Assembly: GCA_009841265.1 (NCBI GenBank)
Contig: VXMB01000009.1
Coordinates: 355,911 to 419,910, forward strand
Source of the DNA: Gemmatimonadota bacterium
Lineage (GTDB): Bacteria; JAAXHH01
Direction: 5' to 3'
DNA length: 64,000 nt
The position numbers and the translations under genes are program-made. Each line of letters opens with the position of its first letter. Position 1 is the first letter of the stretch. The notes under the pieces were generated by a model that was given only the letters and a program-made list of their open reading frames with translations, searched no databases and had not been told where the DNA came from. Shown here piece by piece: positions 50,535 through 59,307 of this stretch.

Positions 50535-52298
50535 ATGTCGGCCGTCTCAACCGGTGGGCGTACCGTGCGTATTGCCTCGCCCATGTCGCCTCCGTCCTGG
50601 GCCTTGCTTGAACTGAGCCTGATCAAACAGCAGGAAGAGTCCGTGGAAGCGTTTTACAATCAATACTTCGATGAACGCGGGTACCTGCTGTGCGTGCCCC
50701 GCTGGGGCGGCGACGACGGTCCGGACGACGCAGCGGAGAACTTCGCGAACTGGCCGGAACTCTACGCGATCGGCGCTTCGGAGCGGGTATATGACCTGTA
50801 CAAGAAGGCGTGGGACGGCCACCTGCTGCAGTACTCGGAGGCGAAGACCACCGAGGTCGAATTCGCCCGGGACGGCATGTACTTCAAGGAATTCCCCACG
50901 ATGTTCGACTGGATGCACAACGGGGAGGGATTCACGGCCTTCTTCCTCGAAGGCCTGTGTGACCCCCGCGACAAGAAGTTCGTGGACCGCACCCGGCGTT
51001 TCTGCGGCTTCTACATGGGCGACGATCCCATCGCCGACAACTGGATCCCCGAGCACCACGTGATCAAGAGCATGTTCAACGGAAGCCGGGGGTCCATGCT
51101 GCGCAAGGCCACGGGGCTCGACTGGGCCGGCGATTCCATCGAGGTCGAGGGCCGTTTCAGACTGGGGCACGGGGAACGGAACTACGAGGAGATGGTCGCC
51201 CACTTCAAGGACTACAACGATGTGGCAGGCGATCATCCACTGAATATGGGCGTAACCACGATGACCCTGAACGCCTACATGATCGACGGCGATGAAAGGT
51301 ACTATGACTGGACGAAGGACTACATCGACGCCTGGGTGGAGCGCACCGAAAAGAACAACGGGATCATCCCCTCCAACATCGGACTGGACGGGAGCATCGG
51401 CGGGGAGTGCGGCGGAAGATGGTACGGCGGGGCGTACGGGTGGGGATTCTCGACGATCGTGCCCCAGACCGGCGAGACAGCGCACCGGCCCTACTTCCTG
51501 ATCCGGGCCCACTGGAGTTTCGGCAACGGGCTGCTGCTGACCGGCGATCAGAAGTACGTCGACACCTGGCGCGGCGTCATCGACGGCGTCAACGCGAACA
51601 GCAAGGTCGAGAACGGCCGGACGCTCTATCCCCGCATGCACGGCGATGACGGCTGGTACGACTACCGTCCCGAACCCTTCGACGTGGGCGCGGAGCAGGT
51701 CTACTACTGGTCCATGGACCGACGCGATCTCGAACGGGTGCCCATGGAGGGCTGGATCGCCTTCCTGGAAGGGCAGAACCCGGACTATCCGGAAGAGGCG
51801 CTGCTGGAGGACATCTCGACCGTTCGCTCGAAGATGGAAAGGATGCGGAACGACCTGTCCACGCCGGATACGCGTCTATCGGACGACATGAACGGCACGA
51901 ATCCCGCGGCGGTGGACGCCCTGATCCGGCTCATGCTCGGTGGCATGCCCACCGGGCACCTGGGCCACCCCCTGCACTGCCGGTTCCGATATTTCGATCC
52001 GGCGCGCGTCCGTCCGGGAATGCCGGAAGACGTGGGCGCCCTCGTGGAAGAGCTTCACGATGACAGTGCGGTGGTCACGCTGGTCAATACCAACCAGGTC
52101 TCCTCCCGTTCGGTGACCGTCCAGGGCGGCGCATACGGGGAACATCAGATCCTGGAAGTGGATGGCGGAAGCGGGACAACCCCGATCGACGGCAGTAGCT
52201 TTACGGTGACGCTCGAGCCGGGATGCGGCAGCCGGCTGCGCGTGGCCATGGACCGTTACGCCAACCGGCCGTCCTTCGACTTCCCCTGGGAGAGGTAG
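50535..52298 (+). CDS. Uncharacterised 587-residue protein, possible (alpha/alpha)-barrel hydrolase or lyase
   Basis: I do not recognise a named family. The protein is rich in Trp, Tyr, Asp and Gly, with helical repeats through residues about 20-430 (ENFANWPELYAIGASERVYDLYKKAW, YDWTKDYIDAWVERTEKNNG) and Gly/Trp-rich loops (GGECGGRWYGGAYGWGFST), a pattern typical of six-hairpin glycosidases and polysaccharide lyases. The last 90 residues look like a small beta-sandwich (SVTVQGGAYGEHQILEVDG). No signal peptide is visible, so it would act in the cytoplasm. AAAGGAAC precedes the ATG at 50535. It lies 80 bp after lpxA and 10 bp before an M20 peptidase gene. Confidence 0.65.
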   Translation: MSAVSTGGRTVRIASPMSPPSWALLELSLIKQQEESVEAFYNQYFDERGYLLCVPRWGGDDGPDDAAENFANWPELYAIGASERVYDLYKKAWDGHLLQYSEAKTTEVEFARDGMYFKEFPTMFDWMHNGEGFTAFFLEGLCDPRDKKFVDRTRRFCGFYMGDDPIADNWIPEHHVIKSMFNGSRGSMLRKATGLDWAGDSIEVEGRFRLGHGERNYEEMVAHFKDYNDVAGDHPLNMGVTTMTLNAYMIDGDERYYDWTKDYIDAWVERTEKNNGIIPSNIGLDGSIGGECGGRWYGGAYGWGFSTIVPQTGETAHRPYFLIRAHWSFGNGLLLTGDQKYVDTWRGVIDGVNANSKVENGRTLYPRMHGDDGWYDYRPEPFDVGAEQVYYWSMDRRDLERVPMEGWIAFLEGQNPDYPEEALLEDISTVRSKMERMRNDLSTPDTRLSDDMNGTNPAAVDALIRLMLGGMPTGHLGHPLHCRFRYFDPARVRPGMPEDVGALVEELHDDSAVVTLVNTNQVSSRSVTVQGGAYGEHQILEVDGGSGTTPIDGSSFTVTLEPGCGSRLRVAMDRYANRPSFDFPWER

Positions 52299-52308
52299 AA
52301 CAGACCAT

Positions 52309-53622
52309 ATGCAGAGAAGACAGACATGGGCGCTGCTCATCCTGGGCATGTTGTTTATCACGAACATGCCGCTGCCCGCGGCCGCCCAGCAGAAAAATGT
52401 GGCCGCCCTGGTGGCGAAGTACCGTGCTGACGCCATCCGCATGCGGGAGCACATCCACCGGAACCCGGAACTGAGCAACCGGGAGTTCAAGACGGCGGCG
52501 CTGGTGGCGGATCATCTCACCGCGCTCGGTATCGAGATCCGGACTGGCGTCGCCCACACGGGCGTGGTAGGCGTACTTAAAGGCGGCCGACCGGGTCCGG
52601 TAGTGGCCATCCGGGCGGACATGGATGCGCTGCCCGTGACGGAGGAGACGGTATTGCCTTTCCGGTCGACCGTACGGACGACCTACCTCGGCCAGGAAGT
52701 GGGCGTCATGCACGCCTGCGGCCATGACGTGCACACCGCCGTACAACTGGGCGTCGCTTCCGTGCTGGCCGAAATGAAAGACGACCTGCCCGGCACCGTC
52801 AAGTTCATCTTCCAGCCGGCGGAAGAAGGAGCGCCGCCCGGTGAAGAGGGCGGCGCGGACCTTATGGTGAGGGAGAGAGTCCTCGAAGACCCCGCGCCCG
52901 AGGCGATTTTTGGTCTCCACGCGCTGCCCTCCCTCGACGTGGGCACCGTCGGATACACCATCGGGCCGGCTTTTGCCGCCGTGGACCACTTCACCATCAA
53001 AGTCCGGGGCAAGCAGGCCCACGGCGCCCGTCCCGAAGAGGGCATCGACCCGGTCGTCATGGCTTCCGAGATCGTGTTCGCCCTGCAGACGATCCGGTCC
53101 CGCACCCTGTCGCCCCTCGAGCCCAGCGTGGTCACGGTGGGTATCTTCCGCGGTGGCGAACGCTTCAACATCATCCCCCGGGAAGTCCATCTCGAAGGGA
53201 CGGTGCGCACCTATAACCCCGAGGTCAGGGACACGGTGGAGCGTCGGATGAACTCCATCCTGGAGGGCATAACCGGGGCCTATGGCGGTTCCTTCGTACT
53301 GAACTACGACCGCGGCACCCCTTCCGTGATCAATGACCCCGCGCTGTCCCGGGAAATGGCCGGTTACCTGACGGGTGCGCCCGGCGTCGAGCAGGTGCTC
53401 GAACTGCCCCCGACCATGGGCGGCGAGGACTTCGCCTATTTCGCCAACGAGATTCCCGGATTCTTCTACCGGCTCGGTACCACCCGGCCCGGACAGCCTT
53501 CAGGCGGCCTGCACACCCCGACCATGACGGCGGACAGTGAATCCGTGGGGGTGGGCATGCGGGTGATGACCCACCTGGTGCTGGAGTTCCTGAACGCCCG
53601 GGCGCCGCGGTCCGATCGGTAG
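52309..53622 (+). CDS. Secreted M20 family amidohydrolase/carboxypeptidase
   Basis: The 437-residue protein carries a signal peptide (WALLILGMLFITNMPLPAAAQ) and the M20D amidohydrolase fold (hippurate hydrolase, N-acyl amino acid hydrolase, IAA-amide hydrolase relatives). Metal-site blocks are GVMHACGHDVHTA (Cys-Gly-His-Asp) near 134, FQPAEEGAPPGEEGG near 167, a GLHALPSLDVG His near 203 and LPPTMGGEDFAYF near 365. The dimerisation domain lies in between. It would hydrolyse N-acyl amino acids or peptides in the periplasm. It is the last plus-strand gene; the convergent unknown gene starts 24 bp away. Confidence 0.92.
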   Translation: MQRRQTWALLILGMLFITNMPLPAAAQQKNVAALVAKYRADAIRMREHIHRNPELSNREFKTAALVADHLTALGIEIRTGVAHTGVVGVLKGGRPGPVVAIRADMDALPVTEETVLPFRSTVRTTYLGQEVGVMHACGHDVHTAVQLGVASVLAEMKDDLPGTVKFIFQPAEEGAPPGEEGGADLMVRERVLEDPAPEAIFGLHALPSLDVGTVGYTIGPAFAAVDHFTIKVRGKQAHGARPEEGIDPVVMASEIVFALQTIRSRTLSPLEPSVVTVGIFRGGERFNIIPREVHLEGTVRTYNPEVRDTVERRMNSILEGITGAYGGSFVLNYDRGTPSVINDPALSREMAGYLTGAPGVEQVLELPPTMGGEDFAYFANEIPGFFYRLGTTRPGQPSGGLHTPTMTADSESVGVGMRVMTHLVLEFLNARAPRSDR

Positions 53623-53646
53623 CCGCGCGACGGGGGTATGTGAGTC

Positions 53647-54159
53647 TTAACGACCCATATTCCGCGGACCCCGGACAGCCTGGCGGTAAGCCCGTGTCTG
53701 GTCCAGGCCTGTGATGCGCGTCGCTCCCTCGATACGCATGCCCGCGTCCCCGGTGACATAATACTTGTCCACCTCCCCGAAGGCGGTCGAACCGGCGAGG
53801 TTGTGCACGAGCACCTCGCCGATATCGACCACCGTGTGCAGCGCAAGCCCCCGCGCTTCGTATTCCCGCCGCCATCCTATCCAGTTTGTCGCGTCCTTCC
53901 GGTCCAGTGGATCCGATGAGATCAGATGTTCCGTCGGAAACAGGCGGGACCATCCCAGGTGACCGACCACGCGCTCGATCCGCGTCACGCTGTGGCTGGA
54001 CAGGATCCCGAGCGCAAATCCGCCGGCGATGACCTTGAGATGTTCCACCGGGAATCGTCCCGACGCTTGGATCTCGTCCCGGTCGATCTGTTCGTACATG
54101 GTTTCTTTCGCGTCCAGGTGCGCCAGCGTCCGTAAACCCATGACCACGAGGGGCTTCAT
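53647..54159 (-). CDS. Uncharacterised 170-residue protein
   Basis: No family recognised. The product starts MKPLVVMGLRTLAHLDAKE, is mixed alpha/beta with no signal peptide or membrane segment, and contains GGFALGILSSHSVTRIERVV and TNWIGWRREYEARGL as its most distinctive stretches. The reading frame continues open upstream, but ATG 54159 has AGAAAGGAAC just before it and marks where a plausible start exists. It sits alone between the M20 gene and the DMT transporter, with a repeat-bearing 137-bp spacer upstream. That it is a real gene is supported by its ribosome-binding site and gap position only. Confidence 0.55.
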   Translation of the reverse strand: MKPLVVMGLRTLAHLDAKETMYEQIDRDEIQASGRFPVEHLKVIAGGFALGILSSHSVTRIERVVGHLGWSRLFPTEHLISSDPLDRKDATNWIGWRREYEARGLALHTVVDIGEVLVHNLAGSTAFGEVDKYYVTGDAGMRIEGATRITGLDQTRAYRQAVRGPRNMGR

Positions 54160-54192
54160 GGTATCGGTTCCTTTCTGCGTAAATCGATGACG

Positions 54193-54241
54193 CCGGCCGG
54201 CACGGTCGCGGCGGGGTGGTCCGGCCGGCACGGTCACGGCG
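54193..54241. repeat. 28-bp-period duplication in the spacer after the DMT transporter
   Basis: CCGGCCGGCACGGTC-GCGGCG at 54193-54213 recurs with one change at 54221-54241. It is another short tandem duplication within an intergenic space. Confidence 0.75.
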
Positions 54242-54296
54242 AAGCTACCGGGGCTTTCCGGCCTGTTCGTCCTCGGCGGAACCGCGCGACAACCGG

Positions 54297-55229
54297 TTAC
54301 CCGGACTTCACAGACCGCCGAAGGTTGCCGAGTATGGACCCGATGACGACCAGCACGGCGCCGGATATGCTCAGCAGATTCAGGTGCTCCGGCTGCAGCA
54401 GGCCGGGAAGGAGCGGCGCAAGGATCATCATGTCCACGACCGTGACCAGGGGCACGGCCGCCAGGACCATGCTGACCCGGAACACTTCGAGATGTTTCAG
54501 AGATTCCACCAGCGTAACGAAGGCGACGAGCGAGATCACCGCCGAAGCGTTGAGCAGGATCATCTGCCGGGTGTCCTGCACCAGCAGCGATTCGAATCGA
54601 ACGAAGGGCAGGATCAGTATCGAACCGGCCAGGTAGATCAGGAACAGGATGACGGACGTGGGCAGGATCTGGAGCAACTGCTTCTGGGTGAGGGTATAGG
54701 TAGACAGTGCCAGCGCGGCGACAGTCACCCACATAATGCCCGGAATCATCGCGCTGTCACCGGACAGGAGTTCCGCCAGTTCCTCGTTGAAGAACAGCAC
54801 GATCCCGCCGGTGAGCAGCAGGAGACCCAGTACCTGGATCAGGGTCATCCGTTCATGAAAGAGCAGCATGGCGCCCAACAGCAGAAACAGCAGCGAAATC
54901 TGGTTGACCACCTGGGCGGCGCTGGGCGAGATATACTGCAAACTTTGGGGATAGAACACGTACGCGCAGCTGAACCCGAGCACCGCCGCGAGGAAGACGA
55001 GTGCGTAACCGCCCTTGAGTCGACGGACCAGGGTGAAATGACCCTGCCGGTATACGATCAACGCCATCAGCGCGGCCGCGACGACGAACCGGTACCACGT
55101 CATCGTGAAGGCGTCCAGGCTGATCAGCATGATTTTCAGGACAATGGGCAGGCCGCCCCATACGAAGATCGTGAACAGGCTAAGGACCAGTCCCAGGCCC
55201 CAACGGCCGCTGGTGACGTGCCGGTTCAT
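54297..55229 (-). CDS. DMT-superfamily (EamA-type) transporter
   Basis: The 310-residue protein has ten hydrophobic helices arranged as two EamA repeats, starting LVLSLFTIFVWGGLPIVLKI and, for the second half, MWVTVAALALSTYTLTQKQ. EamA proteins export or import small metabolites such as amino acids or sugars across the inner membrane. The short basic C-terminus (GNLRRSVKSG) fits cytoplasmic ends. The substrate is unknown. It lies 46 bp downstream of the M81 gene on the same strand, so it may carry a substrate or product of that cluster. Confidence 0.9.
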   Translation of the reverse strand: MNRHVTSGRWGLGLVLSLFTIFVWGGLPIVLKIMLISLDAFTMTWYRFVVAAALMALIVYRQGHFTLVRRLKGGYALVFLAAVLGFSCAYVFYPQSLQYISPSAAQVVNQISLLFLLLGAMLLFHERMTLIQVLGLLLLTGGIVLFFNEELAELLSGDSAMIPGIMWVTVAALALSTYTLTQKQLLQILPTSVILFLIYLAGSILILPFVRFESLLVQDTRQMILLNASAVISLVAFVTLVESLKHLEVFRVSMVLAAVPLVTVVDMMILAPLLPGLLQPEHLNLLSISGAVLVVIGSILGNLRRSVKSG

Positions 55230-55275
55230 GCCTTCCCCGCGGGAGAGACCGTTACGGGAGGACAGCCGCTCGGCT

Positions 55276-56760
55276 TTATTCGAACACCTCCACTTCCGGC
55301 GTGCAGGTCATGTCCGGATCGAGGGGGTAGATGGGTCGGGGGACGTACTGGTGGCCAAGCGTGGGGATGTTGGGACTCGCCGCCCCCGGCGAATCGATGG
55401 TGATGGTCCGTTCCGCCCAGTCGTCGTACCACGCGTCCGGCGTATGGGGCAGTTTCTTGACCACGACGTCGAAGCGTTTCGGGTCCTGGCCGAAGGCGGG
55501 ATACATCCAACGGTCGCACAGCAGGGGACCGGAAGCCGCCAGGAAAATCGTGACGTTCCGGCACTGCAGCACCGCGATGGGAACGTCGTCCCGCCGGCCC
55601 AGCACTTCCACCGTGGCGGTGACTTCCACCGGGATAAAGCGCGGGTCCCGCGTTCCGCCCAGGGGGACGGTAATGGTCTGTCCGACACCCGCATCCATGG
55701 CGCGCGCGACCGCGGGATCGTCGCGGATGGGGAACAGCACGCTGCCCCGGTAGTCGCTCTCGAGGAACCCCTTCAGGATGGTGTTGCTCGTGCCCGGCGC
55801 GCCCGAACTGGTGGCGTCGGCGGCATCGGCGAAAACGACCGTTCCTTTCGCCTGCGCGGCGATGCGGATGCCCTCCTCTACACTGTGCAGCACGCACTGC
55901 ATGTGGGACCGCATGTTCCAGAAGCTCCGGCCGATATGCAGGGCCTCCCGCACCGCCAGGTCCCGGTTGCCGTCCGTGATCACGACGACGCGGGAGCCCT
56001 GTTCCGGGCAGTCCGTCGGCGGGTGGCCCAGCATGATCCCCCCGGCGAGCACGTCGTCCCGTTCCTCCAGGCGCTCCAGGTACCGGATGAACGTGCCGTG
56101 CACGCCGGTGGCCGTCTTGAGCTCGTCGCCTCTGACCATGGTGGGCGTATACACGCTGGCGATCACGGGCCGGGCCCCGTCGAGGATGCGCAGCAGCACC
56201 CCGGCGGCCCGCGCGCCCGTTTCGTACCAGTCGATGTGGGGATAGGTGTGCAGGATGGCGCAGGCGTCCATGTGGGACAGCATGCGCCGGGTGATCGTGC
56301 CGTGCATGTCGAAGGAAGCGACCACGGGCACGTGGGGTCCGACGATCCGTCGCACCTCCCGCAGGACGTACCCTTCCGGATCCTTTTCGGTTTCCGCCGC
56401 CATGGCGCCGTGCAGGTTCAGGTAAACGCCGTCGGCGCCGGTCCTGTGCCGTTCGATCGCGTCGAGCAACTCCGACGTGGTCCGCTCGAAGCACGCCTGC
56501 GTGATCGTACCGCCCGCCCCCATGGCAGCGCTGTAAGTGGGCACGATTTCCATGCCTTCCCGAGCGGAAAGGGTATCGACGGCACCGCCGACCACGCCAC
56601 CGAGGCTGTCCGCGCCGCCCTGGTCATCCGGGTCCTCGAGGCCGACCGGACCCTTCAGCATCTCGCGGCCGCGCAGGATACAGAAATCTTCATACACCGT
56701 ATCGTTGGGATGGAAGTCGTTGGTTTCCTGGAAGTAGGTGCCGATCAGGATTCTGGGCAT
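55276..56760 (-). CDS. M81 family metallopeptidase (MlrC-like), second copy
   Basis: This 494-residue MlrC-like protein is a distant paralogue of the one at 27050. LNLHGAMAAE (115-123), SFDMHGTIT (149-157) and HTYPHIDWYETG (171-182) supply the expected metal ligands Asp151, His153 and His175, the last two spaced by 22 residues as in MlrC. The C-terminal domain has VVFADAADATSSGAPGTS near 320. No signal peptide. GGAG lies upstream of ATG 56760. It follows the ThDP-enzyme gene by 20 bp within a minus-strand cluster of two PhyH genes, ThDP enzyme, M81 and DMT transporter, suggesting one catabolic pathway. Confidence 0.9.
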   Translation of the reverse strand: MPRILIGTYFQETNDFHPNDTVYEDFCILRGREMLKGPVGLEDPDDQGGADSLGGVVGGAVDTLSAREGMEIVPTYSAAMGAGGTITQACFERTTSELLDAIERHRTGADGVYLNLHGAMAAETEKDPEGYVLREVRRIVGPHVPVVASFDMHGTITRRMLSHMDACAILHTYPHIDWYETGARAAGVLLRILDGARPVIASVYTPTMVRGDELKTATGVHGTFIRYLERLEERDDVLAGGIMLGHPPTDCPEQGSRVVVITDGNRDLAVREALHIGRSFWNMRSHMQCVLHSVEEGIRIAAQAKGTVVFADAADATSSGAPGTSNTILKGFLESDYRGSVLFPIRDDPAVARAMDAGVGQTITVPLGGTRDPRFIPVEVTATVEVLGRRDDVPIAVLQCRNVTIFLAASGPLLCDRWMYPAFGQDPKRFDVVVKKLPHTPDAWYDDWAERTITIDSPGAASPNIPTLGHQYVPRPIYPLDPDMTCTPEVEVFE

Positions 56761-56780
56761 GGCGCTCCGGCGGTCTCCTT

Positions 56781-58415
56781 TCAATACCTCGACGTGTGCT
56801 CTTCCACCTTGGTGATCGTCTCGATGACTGCCGGCCGGCCCTCGCGGTTGGCTTCCACCGCTCGCTGTATCGCCGGAGCGATCTGGTCGGGCGTCGTCAC
56901 CTTCTCGGCGTAAGCACCCAGCCCTGCCCCGATGGCGGCGTAATCCCCACCCAGCCGATTGCTCCCCCAGCGTTCCGATGCGTAGGCCATGTGATGGTCG
57001 TAGTGGGTCATGACCCCGTTGTTCAGGATTACCGTAATGATGGGGATCTCCGAACGCACGGCGGTCTCCACGTCCAGCCCGGCCATGCCGAAGGCGGCGT
57101 CTCCCATGACGTTGACGACCTGTTTCTCCGGGTCGGCGATCTTGGCGCCGATGGCCAGTCCCAGCCCGTAGCCCAGCTGCGTGGAAGCGCCCCAGCCGAT
57201 ATAGCCCCGGGGCGTATCGGTCTCCCAGAAGGGTGCGAGCTGCTCCCGCGGATACCCCGAATCGTGGGTGATGATCGTGCGCCTGCCGTCCACTACCCCG
57301 GCGATCTCCCGGAACACGCGGTACGGGCTCAGGGGCACCTCGTCGGAGCGGAAACGGGGTTCCCATTCGGCCAGCCACGCCGCCTTGAGCCGTGCGATCT
57401 CCTCGATATCGCCCCGCTCATCGTCCCGGGGCCGCCCGTCGAGCTGACGTTTCGCTTCCTCGACCATCTGCCGCAGCACCACCCCCGCGTCGCCCACCGC
57501 GCCGTAGTCGACGCGGTGCTCCTTGTTCAGGTCCCCGTGGCTGACGACGCACTGGGCGAGCGCCGCGCCCGCCGGCACATCCGATTTGAACCCTGAAGTC
57601 ATGCTCGTGCCGATGCCGAAGAAGAAATCGGTCTTCTTCAGGTATTCCGCCACCATCAGGGAATGGGAGGCCGCTCCCGTGCCCAGGGACAGGGGATGGG
57701 TTTCGGGGAAGGCGCTCTTGCCGGCCAACGTGGTCATGATCGGGGTCTTCGTCCATTCGGCGAACTCGATCAGCGCATCGGTGGCCTCGGCGTACAGCAC
57801 GCCCTGGCCGGCGCTGATGACCGGGCATCTGGACTTCAGCAGGGCCGAAACCAGATCCCGGACGTCCTCGGGCGATGCGCCGCTCTTGAATGGTTTAATG
57901 GGGGTGTAGTCAAAGGCGTCGTCAGGGATCTCCTCCTCGCCCACGTCCCCGGGGATCTCCAGCATGACCGGCCCCGGCTTGCCTTGCTTCAGCAGGCTGT
58001 ACGCCCGCCCCATCATTTCCGGAATCCGGGCCGCCGAGTTGATGTTCGAGACCCACTTGGTGATGCCCCGGTAGTTTTCTACCGATTCGAAGGCCAGGTC
58101 GGCGCCCGCACGGGACCGCGGCGGACCGCCGGGCAGCAGCAGGACGGGCACCGAATCCGCGTAGGCCTGGGCCACCCCGCCGAAGGCGTTCTCCGCACCC
58201 GGCCCCATCTGCATCATGAAGACGCCGATGGTTTTCCCGTTCCGAATCCGGCTGAATCCGTCGGCGATATTGACGCCGGCCCGTTCCTGCCGGCAGAGAA
58301 TGGGACGCAAGCCCTCGATCGCGCAGGCGTCGATGAGGGGATGGTGGGGGAAACAGCTGAACCAGTCCAGCCCCTCCGCCTTCAGGATCTTCGCAATGGC
58401 TTCGTTTCCGGTCAT
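56781..58415 (-). CDS. Thiamine-diphosphate-dependent enzyme (acetolactate-synthase-like)
   Basis: The 544-residue protein has the three-domain ThDP fold of acetohydroxyacid synthase, sulfoacetaldehyde acetyltransferase and benzoylformate decarboxylase. RQERAGVNIADGFSR contains the activating Glu with the Ala-Gly-x-x-A pattern, the central domain includes GQGVLYAEATDALIEFAEW, and GDAAFGMAGLDVETAVRSEIPIITVILNN is the Mg-ThDP motif. Substrates cannot be told from the sequence; carboligation or decarboxylation of a 2-oxoacid is expected. AAGGGAAA precedes the ATG. Eleven bases separate it from the upstream PhyH stop. Confidence 0.9.
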   Translation of the reverse strand: MTGNEAIAKILKAEGLDWFSCFPHHPLIDACAIEGLRPILCRQERAGVNIADGFSRIRNGKTIGVFMMQMGPGAENAFGGVAQAYADSVPVLLLPGGPPRSRAGADLAFESVENYRGITKWVSNINSAARIPEMMGRAYSLLKQGKPGPVMLEIPGDVGEEEIPDDAFDYTPIKPFKSGASPEDVRDLVSALLKSRCPVISAGQGVLYAEATDALIEFAEWTKTPIMTTLAGKSAFPETHPLSLGTGAASHSLMVAEYLKKTDFFFGIGTSMTSGFKSDVPAGAALAQCVVSHGDLNKEHRVDYGAVGDAGVVLRQMVEEAKRQLDGRPRDDERGDIEEIARLKAAWLAEWEPRFRSDEVPLSPYRVFREIAGVVDGRRTIITHDSGYPREQLAPFWETDTPRGYIGWGASTQLGYGLGLAIGAKIADPEKQVVNVMGDAAFGMAGLDVETAVRSEIPIITVILNNGVMTHYDHHMAYASERWGSNRLGGDYAAIGAGLGAYAEKVTTPDQIAPAIQRAVEANREGRPAVIETITKVEEHTSRY

Positions 58416-58425
58416 GGGTTTCCCT

Positions 58426-59292
58426 TTACTCTCCCTCGCGCCGAGGGGTCGAAAGCGTCCTACCGTCGTCGTCGATCAAGGGACGGTGATACACATACGG
58501 CGGTTCGATCACGGCCCGCTGGGCTTCGTTGAGTTCTTTCGTCCACTCCGGCAGGCCAGTTTCAAACACACCGCCGGTATAATGCATGTACTTCGGGGTG
58601 TACCGGTAGAACAGCGAGCGGCGCTCTCCCTGCCCCTTCCACGGCAGCGTACCGTGGGTCGTGGCCTCGTTGAAGATGACCAGGTCGCCGGCCTTCATGG
58701 GCACGTGGTACACGATATCCTGATCGGCCTCGTAGCGGGAGATTTCGTCCGGAAGGGTGAAGTTCGCCTTGTGGCTGCCCGGGACGACGCACAGCCCGCC
58801 GTCGCCCGGGTTCACGTCGCTCAGCTGGTACTGGCAGTTGATCAGCCCGCAACGCATGGCGCCGTTCTGGTAGTGGTAGGACCGGGATCCGTTGTATTCG
58901 GCCTGACCGTACCCGTGAAGGCGCAGTCCCTCGGTCCCCGCCGCGGACGTGAAGATGAAGGGACTGTGATCCATCTTCCACCCCCGGCCCAGCAGGGTGT
59001 TCAGATAAGGGATGATCCTCGGATTGGCCAGCACCTCGCGGAATGGCCGGCACCAGGGCTGCTCCCACGTCAGCATGCCTTCATAGAGCCCGCGGAGCTG
59101 CGTGCCTTTGAGCGCCTTGCTCGTGCTGCTCGCTGTATCGTCCTTCCGCTTGTCTCGATTGGCGTCCAGGGCCTCGTTCAGTGCCGCAACCTGCTGGGGC
59201 GCAAGGGCCTTGCGCACCACGATGAACCCCTGCAAGTCGAAGAGGTACTGCTCATGGGGTTCCATGGTGGCGAATGGCGTGGACGGGTTCAT
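58426..59292 (-). CDS. PhyH-like protein lacking the His-x-Asp iron motif (copy 1)
   Basis: The 288-residue protein belongs to a PhyH subfamily with VVPGSHKANF (169-178) and NEATTHGTLPWKG (208-220, distal His213). It aligns over its full length with the next gene. The proximal His sits in LRLHGYGQAEY: His126 is followed by Gly and Tyr where canonical dioxygenases have x-Asp. Arg224/225 could bind 2-oxoglutarate. If His126 and His213 hold iron, the third ligand is missing, as in Fe/2OG halogenases; alternatively the ligand assignment shifts. It follows the paralogue by 15 bp. Confidence 0.8.
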   Translation of the reverse strand: MNPSTPFATMEPHEQYLFDLQGFIVVRKALAPQQVAALNEALDANRDKRKDDTASSTSKALKGTQLRGLYEGMLTWEQPWCRPFREVLANPRIIPYLNTLLGRGWKMDHSPFIFTSAAGTEGLRLHGYGQAEYNGSRSYHYQNGAMRCGLINCQYQLSDVNPGDGGLCVVPGSHKANFTLPDEISRYEADQDIVYHVPMKAGDLVIFNEATTHGTLPWKGQGERRSLFYRYTPKYMHYTGGVFETGLPEWTKELNEAQRAVIEPPYVYHRPLIDDDGRTLSTPRREGE

Positions 59293-59307
59293 GTGGACTG
59301 GTTCGAT

